This document shows positions 18,618 through 27,716 of a stretch of DNA of 64,000 bases, one piece after another. Source of the stretch: Cyanobium sp. NS01 (GTDB taxonomy: Bacteria > Cyanobacteriota > Cyanobacteriia > PCC-6307 > Cyanobiaceae); contig NZ_CP047940.1 in assembly GCF_014280235.1 (NCBI RefSeq), positions 930,001 to 994,000 on the forward strand, written 5' to 3'. The position numbers and the translations under genes were made by a program. Within the stretch, counting starts at the first letter, position 1; every line of letters starts with the position of its first letter. The notes under the pieces were generated by a model. That model was not told the DNA's origin, ran no database searches, and saw only the letters and a list, made by a program, of their open reading frames with translations.

Positions 18618-19979
18618 CTGCCCCCCATCACCCGCTCATCCCGCCCCGCCGCCCCCATCCCCCGCAGGGGGCAGGCTTCCGCTGCAACCACCGCGGCCCC
18701 TCTCTCCAGCGAGGGCAGCCCGGCTCCAGGCTTCGGGGATCTGGGGCTCGGCCTGCCGATCCTCAAGGCGGTGGCCGAGAAGGGCTACACCACCCCCTCG
18801 CCGATCCAGCTGCAGTGCATCCCCGCCGTGCTGGCCGGCCACGACGTGATGGCGGCCGCCCAGACGGGCACCGGCAAGACGGCGGGCTTCACCCTGCCGA
18901 TGCTGGAGCGCCTGCGCCATGGCCCCCATGCCCGCGGCAGCGTGGTGAGGGCCCTGGTGCTCACCCCCACCCGGGAGCTGGCCGCCCAGGTGGCCGAGAA
19001 CGTGGCGGCCTATGGCCGCTACCTCGACCTGCGCAGTGACGTGGTGTTCGGTGGCGTCAAGGCCAACCCCCAGATCAACCGCCTGCGGGCCGGTGCCGAC
19101 ATCCTCGTGGCCACGCCGGGCCGGCTGCTCGATCTGCAGCAGCAGCGTGCGCTTCGCCTCGATCGGGTCGAGGTGCTGGTGCTGGATGAGGCCGACCGCA
19201 TGCTCGACATGGGCTTCATCCGCGACATCCAGAAGCTGATCGCCCTGATGCCCCCGAAGCGGCAGAACCTGCTGTTCTCCGCCACCTTCAGCCCCTCGAT
19301 CCGCAAGCTGGCCCAGGGTCTGCTGCACCAGCCGGTGCAACTCCAGGCCACTCCTGAAAACCAGGCGGCTCCCACCGTGGAGCACCTGCTCCACCCCTGC
19401 GACATGGCCCGCAAGCCTGAGCTGCTCACCCATCTGATCGCCAGCAACGGCTGGCAGCAGGTGCTCGTGTTCTCCCGCACCAAGCACGGCGCCAACCGCA
19501 TGGCCGACCGCCTCAGCCAGGCCGGCATGGCGGCCGCCGCGATCCATGGCAACAAGAGTCAGGGGGCGCGCACCCGTGCCCTGGCGGGATTCAAGAGCGG
19601 TTCAGTGCGGGTGCTGGTGGCCACCGATCTGGCCGCCCGGGGCATCGACATCCACCAGCTGCCCCACGTGGTGAATCTGGATCTGCCCAACCAGGCCGAG
19701 GACTACGTGCACCGGATCGGGCGCACGGGCCGGGCGGGTCACCCCGGCCAGGCGATTTCGCTGGTGGCCGCGGAGGAAAGGGAACTGCTCGCGGCGATCG
19801 AGGGCCTGCTCGGCTCCAGGCTGCCCAGGCAGCCCGTGGCCGGATTCGAGCCCACCGTGCTGAACGCGCCACCCCTGGACCTCAGTGGTGGCCGGGGAGG
19901 ACGCCGTGGTGCTGGTGGCGGTGGTTCCCGTGGCCGGGGCGGCGGACGCGGCGGGGCTGGGGGGCGTTCCAGCCGCTGA
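18618..19979 (+). CDS. DEAD-box ATP-dependent RNA helicase with RGG tail
   Basis: All DEAD-box motifs are present: Q motif [18 protein letters not shown], Ia [43 protein letters not shown]. The C-terminus is Gly/Arg-rich and probably binds RNA, as in RhlE/CrhR-like enzymes that unwind structured RNA, often in the cold. The start is unusual. The frame is open from 18594, and residues homologous to the family ([14 protein letters not shown] from 18732) precede the first GTG at 18771, yet no ATG, GTG or TTG lies in frame upstream of it. The coordinate given uses CTG at 18618 and is tentative; GTG 18771 is the conservative choice (402 residues). Confidence 0.85.
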   Translation: MPPITRSSRPAAPIPRRGQASAATTAAPLSSEGSPAPGFGDLGLGLPILKAVAEKGYTTPSPIQLQCIPAVLAGHDVMAAAQTGTGKTAGFTLPMLERLRHGPHARGSVVRALVLTPTRELAAQVAENVAAYGRYLDLRSDVVFGGVKANPQINRLRAGADILVATPGRLLDLQQQRALRLDRVEVLVLDEADRMLDMGFIRDIQKLIALMPPKRQNLLFSATFSPSIRKLAQGLLHQPVQLQATPENQAAPTVEHLLHPCDMARKPELLTHLIASNGWQQVLVFSRTKHGANRMADRLSQAGMAAAAIHGNKSQGARTRALAGFKSGSVRVLVATDLAARGIDIHQLPHVVNLDLPNQAEDYVHRIGRTGRAGHPGQAISLVAAEERELLAAIEGLLGSRLPRQPVAGFEPTVLNAPPLDLSGGRGGRRGAGGGGSRGRGGGRGGAGGRSSR

Positions 19980-20022
19980 CTGGCGGCTGACCAGGCCGGC
20001 TGCGGGTCTGAAAACGGCAACA

Positions 20023-20259
20023 ATGGACACAACCGCCCTGGCCGCTCTCGGCTCGGATGGCACCGCACCGAACGACCCCATGCCTTACGAGCCCGGTTCC
20101 ACCGAATGTCGCGTGCTGATCGACTGCAAGAGTCAGATCGAGTCGATGCTGCTGGCCCTTGGGCGCATTGAGAACAGCGCCCACATCCGTGACCAGCTGC
20201 GGTCGGTGCACAATCAGCTGGAGGGGCTGCACGGCCTCTATCGGCGCAGCAACAGCTAG
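20023..20259 (+). CDS. Small hypothetical protein
   Basis: 78 residues from the ATG at 20023; an ATG at 20080 would give 59. The C-terminal 50 residues look like a helical hairpin (VLIDCKSQIESMLLALGRIE, then HIRDQLRSVHNQLEGLHGLY). The function is unknown. It sits 43 bp after the helicase on the same strand and converges on the next gene, with 7 bp between the stops. Confidence 0.6.
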   Translation: MDTTALAALGSDGTAPNDPMPYEPGSTECRVLIDCKSQIESMLLALGRIENSAHIRDQLRSVHNQLEGLHGLYRRSNS

Positions 20260-20266
20260 CTGGCCG

Positions 20267-20578
20267 TTAGCCGAAAGCGCTATTCAGCTCAGACGGGTGC
20301 TCGATGTCATGGCAGAGGCTGTAGGCACAGGCCAGGGTGGCCACACGCTTCAGGCCGCCTGGCAGGTCCCGGTGGCACACCAGGTAGCCCCTGGCCAGAT
20401 CGCGAAAGATCTGGCAATCGGGGCTGGCCTCGGCCACATAGGTGAGGGAGCCCTGGGTGATCCCAGCCCCGCCGGCCGCGATCGCCCGCTTCAGGGGTGA
20501 CAGCACGGTTGCAGCCACATCCGCCTGGCCAGCGGGGCTGCCCTCGGCGTGGGACTTGGAAGGGAAACCGTTGGCCAT
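20267..20578 (-). CDS. Small hypothetical protein
   Basis: 103 residues from the ATG at 20578. It has four Cys spread over the C-terminal 55 residues (DCQIF, LVCHRD, LACAYSLCHD) and ends in a helical stretch. No family is recognised. The Cys/His content could reflect metal binding, but spacing does not fit a known finger. No clear ribosome-binding site decides between this ATG and starts further upstream. Confidence 0.5.
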   Translation of the reverse strand: MANGFPSKSHAEGSPAGQADVAATVLSPLKRAIAAGGAGITQGSLTYVAEASPDCQIFRDLARGYLVCHRDLPGGLKRVATLACAYSLCHDIEHPSELNSAFG

Positions 20579-20698
20579 GGCACCTGCCTCAAGACCAGAC
20601 CCCTCAGCTCTAACGCCCCAGGATGGCCGCCTGCTGTGTGCGAACCCTAACCACACAGAACGTATTGAGAGCGGCTGGCGGCGGCGGCGGTGCAGCTG

Positions 20699-21772
20699 TC
20701 AGGCCGGGGTCGCCGTTGCTGCAGGCTCACCCGCAACCGCCCCCAGGGCCTCGCCCGGAAGGGCGCTGAGCTGCTGGATCAGAGCCTGGCCGGAGCAGGC
20801 CCGCTTGCCCTCCAGCTGACCCTCGCGCACCAGCACGGGGCAGCCCCCACTGGCCACCACCAGCCCCAGGCCGGGCTCGACGGCCAGCACGGTGCCGGGC
20901 TGCGGCGATGGCGTGGCTGGTGGGTCAGCAGCGGCTGGCCATCGGCCACAGAGGGCGGCCGCCTCGCCACTCAGCTGTCCCGCCAGGCGTTGCACCAGGG
21001 GTTCGGTGGCGAGCAGCTTCAGTCTTTGGCCCCGCCAGCAGGTGTGGGCGCCGGGGTAGAGGCCCATGACACGGCGGTGGATCGCCAGGGCCGAGTCGCT
21101 CCAGGCGATGCGGTAGTCGTCCTTGGTCAACAGGCGGGCGTAGGTCATGCCCTCCGGGCTCTGGGGGCGCAAGCCCAGCCGCCGCCAGCGCTCAGCTTCA
21201 GGGCCCTTGCCGGCGGCGGCAATGCGGGGCAGCGCCTCCAGCAGCAGTTCGGCGGTGAGCCGGGAGAGCCTCTCGCCCAGCTGCCTGGCATTCTCCAGCA
21301 GGCCGATGGGCAGGCGCTGCTCCAGCAGCACCGGGCCCGTGTCGAGGCCGGCCTCCATCGCCATGATGCCCACCCCGGTTTCGGCATCGCCCTCCAGCAG
21401 GCTCCACTGAATCGGCCCTGCACCGCGCCAGCGGGGCAGGAGTGAGCCATGGCCGTTCCAGCAGCCCAGAGGGGGCTGGGCGAGCACTTCCGGCGGCAGG
21501 ATCTGGCCGAAGGCCACCACCACCGAGAGGTCGGCAGCCAGGGCCGCCAGCTGGGCCTGAGTCTCGGGGTCGCGGCGAATCCGCTGCGGCGTGATCACCG
21601 GCAGCTCCAGCTCCAGGGCCCGTTGCTTCACGGGTGAGGGCAGCAGCTGCTGGCCGCGACCGCGGCGTCGATCGGGCTGGCTCACCACCCCCACCACGCT
21701 GTGGCCGGCCGCCACCAGGGCCTCAAGGCTGGGCACGGCGTAGGCGGGTGTGCCCCAGAACAGCAGTCGCAT
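20699..21772 (-). CDS. fmt: Methionyl-tRNA formyltransferase
   Basis: 357 residues, slightly longer than the usual ~315-340. The N-terminal Rossmann domain begins LLFWGTPAYAVPSLEAL. SLLPRWRGAGPIQWS is the catalytic/substrate loop, with preceding Asn and His, and the catalytic Asp is in the AGLDTGPVL segment. The C-terminal OB-like domain (TYARLLTKDDYRI onward) binds tRNA. It transfers a formyl group from 10-formyl-tetrahydrofolate to initiator Met-tRNA. The gene lies 18 bp downstream of pmbA on the minus strand, so the tldD-pmbA-fmt trio is probably one transcript. Confidence 0.96.
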   Translation of the reverse strand: MRLLFWGTPAYAVPSLEALVAAGHSVVGVVSQPDRRRGRGQQLLPSPVKQRALELELPVITPQRIRRDPETQAQLAALAADLSVVVAFGQILPPEVLAQPPLGCWNGHGSLLPRWRGAGPIQWSLLEGDAETGVGIMAMEAGLDTGPVLLEQRLPIGLLENARQLGERLSRLTAELLLEALPRIAAAGKGPEAERWRRLGLRPQSPEGMTYARLLTKDDYRIAWSDSALAIHRRVMGLYPGAHTCWRGQRLKLLATEPLVQRLAGQLSGEAAALCGRWPAAADPPATPSPQPGTVLAVEPGLGLVVASGGCPVLVREGQLEGKRACSGQALIQQLSALPGEALGAVAGEPAATATPA

Positions 21773-21790
21773 CGCGATGGGGGCCGGGGG

Positions 21791-23152
21791 TCAGGCTTCG
21801 CCGGTCACCGAGAGGCCGTCCACCCACACCAGGGGACAGAGGCCATCAGGGGTCAGCTTGGCTTCGCCTTCGAATCCCACCACCGCCTGCAGCAGCTCGC
21901 GGATGTCTCCCGCCACGGTGGCCGCCTCGATCGAGCGCCGCTCGCCGCCCTGGAGCAGCCAGCCGTCGAAGGGCAGGGAGAAGGAACCCTGGCTGGCCTT
22001 GACGCCGGCGTGAAGAGCGGAGAGCGAATCGATCCACACCAACGGCGTGTCGGCCGCCAGGCGATCCAGCCCCTGGGCGCCGCCGCCGCTGCCTGGAGTG
22101 GCGCCGATTTCGAACCAGTCGGGCCCCACCGACACCTTGGCGCCCATGCCGGCGTGGCCGGTGGGTTGAGCGCCGAAGGCCCGGGCGGTGGCTTCCGAGT
22201 GCAGGAAGTTCTGCAGCACCCCGCCCTCCACCAGGGCCAGCCGCCGGGTCGGGGTGCCCTCGCCATCGAAGGCGGCGGCGCCGATGTTGCCGGGGTGGAG
22301 GCCGTTGTCGTGGATCGAGAGGAAGGGCACGGCCAGAGCCTGGCCGAGGGAGTCGCGGTTGCTGAGGCTGACGCCATCCAGCACGGCGCGGGCGTTGAAC
22401 AGGCTGCTGAAGGCGCCGATCAGATCCAGAAAGGCCTCTGGACTGAACACGCAGGTGTAGCGCCCCGTGGCGATCGGCCCGTAGTCCAGGTGGCTGATGG
22501 TGCGTTCGGCGGCCTCCTGCACACAGCCGTCGATGTCCAGCGCGCCGGCGCCATAGGCCAGGCGCATGGCGCCGGCACTGCGGGGTTTGCGGCCCGCTTC
22601 CTCGGCGCGGGCATAGAGGTAGAGGCTGGCGGTGGTGAGCTGCTGCTGGCGGCAGGCGCCATCGCTGTTGAGGTAGAGGCGCTCACTGCTGCGCTGGGCC
22701 AGGCCGTTGTAGGGGACGGTGGCAATGGCGGGATGCCGCTCCAGCAGTTGGTGCTCGGCCTGCTTGAGCGTGCCGAGCAGCTCAAGGATCGGCTTGGGAG
22801 CGTGCCTGGGCTGCTCCAGCGTGGCCAGCGGGGCAGTGGCCAGGGGGGAGAAGGCGGGTGTGTCGGCGGCGTTGCCGAAGGCGCTGGCCGCCTGGGCGCC
22901 GGCCAGCGCCTTGTCGAGGCCACCATCGGAGAGGTCGGAGGTGCTGGTGACTCCCACCAGGCCATCGCCGTTCCAGACGCGGATGGTGATGGCGCTGCGC
23001 TGGGCACCCTTCATCTGCTTGGCCTCGCCCCGGTCCACCTGCACAGAGGTGTCGGTGCTGCAGGAGGCCCCCAGATCCCACTGGCTGATGCCGTGACGCT
23101 GGGCCAGTTCGGCGAGACGCTGCTGCAGCGTCGTGGCGTTGAGGGTGGTCAT
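21791..23152 (-). CDS. pmbA: TldD/PmbA family protease subunit PmbA (TldE)
   Basis: 453 residues. It lacks the HExxH zinc motif of its partner and carries the PmbA-type features: SAITIRVWNGDGLVGVTS in the N-terminal half, HPGNIGAAAFDGEGTPTRR in the middle, and a beta-rich C-terminus. The E. coli TldD/TldE heterodimer is a metalloprotease that degrades unfolded peptides and matures microcin and CcdA. The start ATG is 2 bp from the tldD stop, supporting co-translation of the pair. Confidence 0.92.
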   Translation of the reverse strand: MTTLNATTLQQRLAELAQRHGISQWDLGASCSTDTSVQVDRGEAKQMKGAQRSAITIRVWNGDGLVGVTSTSDLSDGGLDKALAGAQAASAFGNAADTPAFSPLATAPLATLEQPRHAPKPILELLGTLKQAEHQLLERHPAIATVPYNGLAQRSSERLYLNSDGACRQQQLTTASLYLYARAEEAGRKPRSAGAMRLAYGAGALDIDGCVQEAAERTISHLDYGPIATGRYTCVFSPEAFLDLIGAFSSLFNARAVLDGVSLSNRDSLGQALAVPFLSIHDNGLHPGNIGAAAFDGEGTPTRRLALVEGGVLQNFLHSEATARAFGAQPTGHAGMGAKVSVGPDWFEIGATPGSGGGAQGLDRLAADTPLVWIDSLSALHAGVKASQGSFSLPFDGWLLQGGERRSIEAATVAGDIRELLQAVVGFEGEAKLTPDGLCPLVWVDGLSVTGEA

Positions 23153-23154
23153 GG

Positions 23155-24597
23155 TCAGCGACCCCCCACGGTGATCGAGTCGACCTTGATGTGGGGCTGG
23201 CCCACCGTGACGAAGATGCTGCCGCTTACCGAGCCGCAGAAGCCGGCGGCCAGGTCGAGGTCGTTGGCGCACATCGAGATGCGGGGCATCACCTCCTTGG
23301 CCTCGCCGATCAGGGTGGCTCCCTTGACCGGGCGGGTCAGGGCGCCGGCCTCAATCAGATAGCCCTCCTCCACCGCGAAGTTGAACTGGCCCGTGGGGCC
23401 GACGCTGCCGCCCCCCATCGACTTGCAGTAGAGGCCCTTGTCGACGGAACCGATCAGCTCCTCGGGGCTGTGGGGGCCCGGGGCGATGTAGGTGTTGCGC
23501 ATGCGGCTGGCGGCCGCAAAGCTGTGGCTCTGGCGACGGCCGCTGCCGGTGCGCTGGTGGCCGGTGCGCATTTCGCCGGCCCGGTCGCTGATGAAGCGCT
23601 GCAGCACGCCGTTCTCGATCAGCACCGTGCGCTGGGCCTCCATGCCCTCGTCGTCGATGCAGAGCGAGCCGAAGGCGCCGTCGCTGAGGCCCTCATCGAT
23701 GGCCGTCACGGCGCTGTGGGCGATGGGCTCGCCGATGCTCTCGGCGAAGGGGGTGGTGCCGCGCTCCACCTGGGTGGTTTCCAGCAGGTGGCCGCAGGCC
23801 TCGTGGAAGATCACGCCGCCGAAGCGGTTGGCCAGCACGGCGGGCATCTGGCCCGCCTGCACATAGTCGGCGTAGAGGATGCTGGCGGCGCTGCTGCACA
23901 CGTCCACGGCGCTGGCCTCGACGTCCCAGTGGCGCAGGTCGTCCGGCCGGCCTGAGGTGCCGTAGCGGCGGCCGAGGCCGGCGCGATGGTCGCCGTCGGC
24001 GGCGAGCACGTTCAGGCCCACGGACTGGTGCAGCCGGATGTCGCGGGCAAAGGTGCCGTCGCTGGCGGCCACGAGGATCTCCTGCCAGTCGCGGGCGTAC
24101 TGGCTGCGGCGGGCCTGCAGGTGGCGTCCGTGCTGCTCCAGCCTGGCGGTGGCCTGCAGCAGTTTGTCGCTGCTCTCCTGCAGAACGGGGCAGCGCTGCA
24201 GCCAGTCGCGTTTGGTCTGGGCGAAATCTCTCAAGGCCGGCAGGCCGGCGAAGGCGCTCCGCAGGGCGCCGCTGTTCTGGGCAGGAGCTTCCAGGCCGAG
24301 CATGCCCAGTGCCTGCTCCAGGGCCTGCAGCAGCCCCCGCTCGGAGAGGTCGTTGGTGCTCACGAAGCCATCGCGCAGATCGCGGAACACCCTCAGGCCC
24401 GCCCCCATGCCGAAGGAGGGACTCACACTGGTGATCGTGTCCTGTTCGGCCAGCAGGCCCAGGTGGTCGGTGCGCTCCAGGAACACCTCCACCAGGTCCG
24501 CTCCGGCGGCCCGACCCGTGGCGAGCAGCAACTCCAGCCGTGCTTGCCAACTCTGGTCGAACAGCTCAAGGGTCGGCGCTGCGGCGGAGAGAACCAC
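23155..24597 (-). CDS. tldD: TldD family metalloprotease
   Basis: About 480 residues. [10 protein letters not shown] is the HExxH zinc-binding motif that marks the catalytic TldD subunit. [20 protein letters not shown] and [16 protein letters not shown] are typical C-terminal motifs. It pairs with the PmbA/TldE protein encoded directly downstream. The start is uncertain: GTG at 24597 is used here because homology begins just after it, while the frame opens at a TTG at 24636. Confidence 0.93.
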   Translation of the reverse strand: MVLSAAAPTLELFDQSWQARLELLLATGRAAGADLVEVFLERTDHLGLLAEQDTITSVSPSFGMGAGLRVFRDLRDGFVSTNDLSERGLLQALEQALGMLGLEAPAQNSGALRSAFAGLPALRDFAQTKRDWLQRCPVLQESSDKLLQATARLEQHGRHLQARRSQYARDWQEILVAASDGTFARDIRLHQSVGLNVLAADGDHRAGLGRRYGTSGRPDDLRHWDVEASAVDVCSSAASILYADYVQAGQMPAVLANRFGGVIFHEACGHLLETTQVERGTTPFAESIGEPIAHSAVTAIDEGLSDGAFGSLCIDDEGMEAQRTVLIENGVLQRFISDRAGEMRTGHQRTGSGRRQSHSFAAASRMRNTYIAPGPHSPEELIGSVDKGLYCKSMGGGSVGPTGQFNFAVEEGYLIEAGALTRPVKGATLIGEAKEVMPRISMCANDLDLAAGFCGSVSGSIFVTVGQPHIKVDSITVGGR

Positions 24598-24678
24598 GGG
24601 AAACGTTCGGGTGAGCGTGGAACACGGTTGTAGCAAAAACCCCTGGGCCGCAGGGCCTGGACCAGGGGTGGGCCGTGC

Positions 24679-25782
24679 TCAGCGCACCGCCGGCTGGAAG
24701 GCTTCGCTGCGGATGGGTTTCATCAGGAACAGCTTGGCCATCTCGGCGCCGTTGGCGATCCAGTAGGGCAGCTTGCGCAGGGCCTTGAGGGGCGCCGGAG
24801 CAGTGCTCTGATCGGCCTTGGTGAGGGCGGCGTTGTTGTCAACAAGACGCTCCAGCCGCACCCAGAAGCGGGGATTGCGCACGTCGAGCACCACCGGGAA
24901 CACCCGGGCGGAGGTCTCGTTGGTCTTGTCGATCACGTACTTGTCGTAGGCGCGGGCATCGAGCCCCAGGGCTTCGTAGAACTCCTTGCGGGCCACATCG
25001 CGCACATACATGGTGGCGAACACCGCCAGCAGGAAGAAGCGGCACCAGAGCCTTGCCTGCAGACCACGCACGGTGTCAGGCTGGGCCTTCATCAGGGCAT
25101 CAAAGAAATCGCCATGGCGGTTTTCGTCCTGGCACCAGTTTTCGAAGAAGTTGAAGATCGGGAAGATCTTGCTTTCAGGGTTTTCCTGAAGGTGGCGGTA
25201 AATGGCGATGTAGCGCCAGTAGCCGATCTTCTCGCTGAGGTAGGTGGCATAGAAGATGAATTTCGGCTTGAAGAAGGTGTAGGCCTTGTTGGCCGTGAGG
25301 AAGCCGAGGTCGAGCTGGAGGCCGAAGTCGCTCATCGCCTTGTTGAGGAAGCCAGCATGGCGGGCTTCATCGCGGGCCATGTGGGCAAAGCACTCCGCCA
25401 GCAGGGGGTTCTTCTGCTTGATGCGGCGGCTCAGTTCCTTGTAGAGCAGAAAGCCGGAAAACTCCGAGGTGCAGCTCTGCTCCAGGAACTCCACGAACAC
25501 CTTGCGGGTTTCGGGGTCGAGCTTGTCTGCAGCGCCATCGAACTCGGCATTGCGCACGAAGTGGTGCCGGTTGTAGTCCTTGCGGAACTCCTCGCAGATG
25601 GCCTCGAGTTCCACTTCGTTCGGCCGCAGATCCATGGCCGCCATGGCCTCGAAGTCTGTGGTGTAGAAGCGGGGCGTGAGGATCGTGTCCTTGGCCGGAT
25701 CCTTGATGGCCGGGCCATCCGGGGTGCCGATAGCGGCGCCTGGCGTGGCGCTCGGGTCGGCTACGGCGGTGGGAGGCACCAT
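24679..25782 (-). CDS. acsF: Mg-protoporphyrin IX monomethyl ester oxidative cyclase (aerobic)
   Basis: 367 residues, the normal length. Diiron-binding motifs are present: [22 protein letters not shown] and DENRHGDFF, with the Glu and His ligands expected for this ferritin-like family. The enzyme makes the isocyclic ring of protochlorophyllide with O2, so the organism makes chlorophyll aerobically. The N-terminal ~35 residues are low in complexity and precede the conserved [15 protein letters not shown]. It has no close co-directional partner; the next minus-strand gene starts 80 bp downstream. Confidence 0.98.
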   Translation of the reverse strand: MVPPTAVADPSATPGAAIGTPDGPAIKDPAKDTILTPRFYTTDFEAMAAMDLRPNEVELEAICEEFRKDYNRHHFVRNAEFDGAADKLDPETRKVFVEFLEQSCTSEFSGFLLYKELSRRIKQKNPLLAECFAHMARDEARHAGFLNKAMSDFGLQLDLGFLTANKAYTFFKPKFIFYATYLSEKIGYWRYIAIYRHLQENPESKIFPIFNFFENWCQDENRHGDFFDALMKAQPDTVRGLQARLWCRFFLLAVFATMYVRDVARKEFYEALGLDARAYDKYVIDKTNETSARVFPVVLDVRNPRFWVRLERLVDNNAALTKADQSTAPAPLKALRKLPYWIANGAEMAKLFLMKPIRSEAFQPAVR

Positions 25783-25902
25783 TCGATGGGCTGCACAGGG
25801 CGTGGCGGCATCGTAGGCGGCCTCGGCCAGGGTGCGGCGGGGATGTAACGCCGATCGGTCAGGTCAGCCGGAACGCTGAATCGACACCACCGGTCGGCTC
25901 GC

Positions 25903-26388
25903 TCAGTTGGGCCCGAGCCACTTCTGGCCGTTGAGGCGCGACACCACGCGCGACACCAGCAGGGGCAGGGTGACTTTCTTCTCGTCGATCAGAAACGACT
26001 CCACCTGGGAGGGTTCGGCGCCGGACTCGGCCACGATCACGGTCTTCGCCGCGGTGAGGCTCTCACTGGTGAAGCAGAGCCAGAAGCGGCGCTGGCCAGG
26101 AAGCGTGCCCACCACCATGGAGCAGTCCATGCCGACCACCGGCATCGGCCCCTGCTGGAAGGAGAGCTGGGGTGCCGGCCCCCCGTAGGCCTGGATCTCC
26201 TTCTCCAGGGCCGGGATCAAGAGGTTCGGCACGAACGAGCCGAAGGGCTGGTCTTCGGGAGCGGGGGGCTTGGCGGCTGCCTTGGCGGCCGGTTTGGGCT
26301 TTGCCGGGGCTGCTTCGGCAGCCGCAGCGCTGCTTGGCTTGGGATTGCTGGCGTCACTCACCGACTCAGGCACCGACTCACGCCTCAA
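25903..26388 (-). CDS. DUF2996 family protein
   Basis: 161 residues. An Ala/Pro/Lys-rich N-terminus (1-45) precedes a compact domain with FVPNLLIPALEKEIQAYGG, CSMVVGTLPGQRRFWLCF and FLIDEKKVTLPLLVSRVV. This is the pattern of DUF2996, a family known from cyanobacteria and plastids; the plant relative LPA3 helps assemble photosystem II CP43. A thylakoid assembly role is possible here but not shown by the sequence. Confidence 0.85.
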   Translation of the reverse strand: MRRESVPESVSDASNPKPSSAAAAEAAPAKPKPAAKAAAKPPAPEDQPFGSFVPNLLIPALEKEIQAYGGPAPQLSFQQGPMPVVGMDCSMVVGTLPGQRRFWLCFTSESLTAAKTVIVAESGAEPSQVESFLIDEKKVTLPLLVSRVVSRLNGQKWLGPN

Positions 26389-26451
26389 CGAGGAATGGCC
26401 GAACTGTAGGGCGATTTCAGCGGCATCAAGGTGCTCAGGTCGCCTCGCTGA

Positions 26452-27051
26452 TCACCACTCGTTCTGGAGCGGGCTGCCCCAGTCATCGCCTGACGCCGCA
26501 GCCGGCTGGCTGGCCCTGGGGGCCGCCTGCGCCGTGTGTTGCGCTGCTGCGTGGGCTGCGTGGGAGGCCGCGGTTTTGGCCCTGGCAGGGGCTGCGGCGG
26601 TGGCCCGGCGAATCACCCGGAAGGGCACGGCCACGGTGGGCACGGCCTCACCGGCCGCCCGGGTCGGCCCCGCCACTGGGGTGTCGAGAGGCGGCTGTGG
26701 GGCAGGAACGGGGGTGTTCCAGGGCTCCGGCTGGCCGGCGTCATCCCCTGCGTCGGGCTCAGGCCAGGGGCGCCCGCGGCTGCCGTTCTCCCGTTCCAGA
26801 GGCTGCCGCACCTGTCGCTGCAGGGGTCGCTGCTGGCCGGCGGCCAGGGCCAGGCCGGTGCCGAGGGCACTGAGGCCGGCTCCGGCCGTGGCCGCCACCA
26901 TGATCCATACCCCGATCGGCAGGGCCGGCGAGGTCCAGATCAGCAGGCGCAGCGCCACGGCGGGCCTGGGGTTGAAGGCGCCGATCAGCAGGGCTGCCAG
27001 CAACGGGGCGAGCAGGGGGAGCAGCAGCAGCTGGCGCAGCAGGGGGGTCAA
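26452..27051 (-). CDS. Hypothetical membrane protein with Pro/Ala-rich tail
   Basis: 199 residues from TTG at 27051, four bases after the ubiX stop. Two transmembrane helices (about 4-25 and 33-60) are followed by a long polar, Pro/Ala-rich C-terminus without clear folding motifs. No family is recognised. The TTG start is preferred because it removes a non-homologous arginine-rich leader that would overlap ubiX. Co-transcription with ubiX is likely. Confidence 0.6.
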   Translation of the reverse strand: MTPLLRQLLLLPLLAPLLAALLIGAFNPRPAVALRLLIWTSPALPIGVWIMVAATAGAGLSALGTGLALAAGQQRPLQRQVRQPLERENGSRGRPWPEPDAGDDAGQPEPWNTPVPAPQPPLDTPVAGPTRAAGEAVPTVAVPFRVIRRATAAAPARAKTAASHAAHAAAQHTAQAAPRASQPAAASGDDWGSPLQNEW

Positions 27052-27055
27052 GGGT

Positions 27056-27712
27056 TCAGACCTGGGTGGGGATCCCTTCGGGCCGTGGCTCCAGCGTCCC
27101 CATCCCGCGGACCGGGCCCTGCCATCGCTGCAGGTCACCCAGGTCGTAGCCGAGCACGTCAAACACCCGGATCACCAGGAAATCCACCATGTCCTCAATC
27201 GTGCTGGGCTGCTGGTACCAGGCCGGCACGGGTGGGGCGATCCTGGCGCCCGCCTCGGCGAGGGCGGTGAGGTTGCGCAGATGCACCAGGTTCCAGGGGG
27301 TCTCCCGGGGACAGATCACCAGGGGCCGCCCCTCCTTGAGATGCACATCGGCCGCCCGCTCCACCAGATCGAGGGCCACTCCTGAGGCGATCCGCCCCAC
27401 CGTGCCCATGGAGGCCGGCAGGATCACCATGCCCTTGGTGCGGTAACTGCCGCTGGCGATGCCGGCGGCCTGGTCGTTCCAGCGGTGGCAGCGCAGGCTG
27501 CCGCTCCGGCAGCCGGTCTGATGGCGCCAGAATTGCTCCTGAGCCTCCGGTTCGCTCGGCACCCGCAGGCCGAGCTCCGCCTGCCACACACCGATGGCGC
27601 CGCGGCTGGTGACCATCTCGACCCGTTCACCGGCCTGGAGCAGCAGCTGCAGAGCCCGCTGGGCCAGGGGCTGGGCGGAGGCCCCGGAAACGGCCAGCAC
27701 GACGGGATCCAT
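27056..27712 (-). CDS. ubiX: Flavin prenyltransferase UbiX
   Basis: 218 residues. VVLAVSGASAQPLAQRAL is the N-terminal FMN-binding strand-loop, with the conserved SGAS. VILPASMGTVGRIASGVA matches the central PCS-x-(K/T) region, and RPLVICPRETPWN is the characteristic UbiX motif. It attaches a prenyl group to FMN to make the cofactor of UbiD decarboxylases, which act in quinone synthesis. It begins 4 bp after the RNase-like gene stop. Confidence 0.94.
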   Translation of the reverse strand: MDPVVLAVSGASAQPLAQRALQLLLQAGERVEMVTSRGAIGVWQAELGLRVPSEPEAQEQFWRHQTGCRSGSLRCHRWNDQAAGIASGSYRTKGMVILPASMGTVGRIASGVALDLVERAADVHLKEGRPLVICPRETPWNLVHLRNLTALAEAGARIAPPVPAWYQQPSTIEDMVDFLVIRVFDVLGYDLGDLQRWQGPVRGMGTLEPRPEGIPTQV

Positions 27713-27716
27713 CGGT

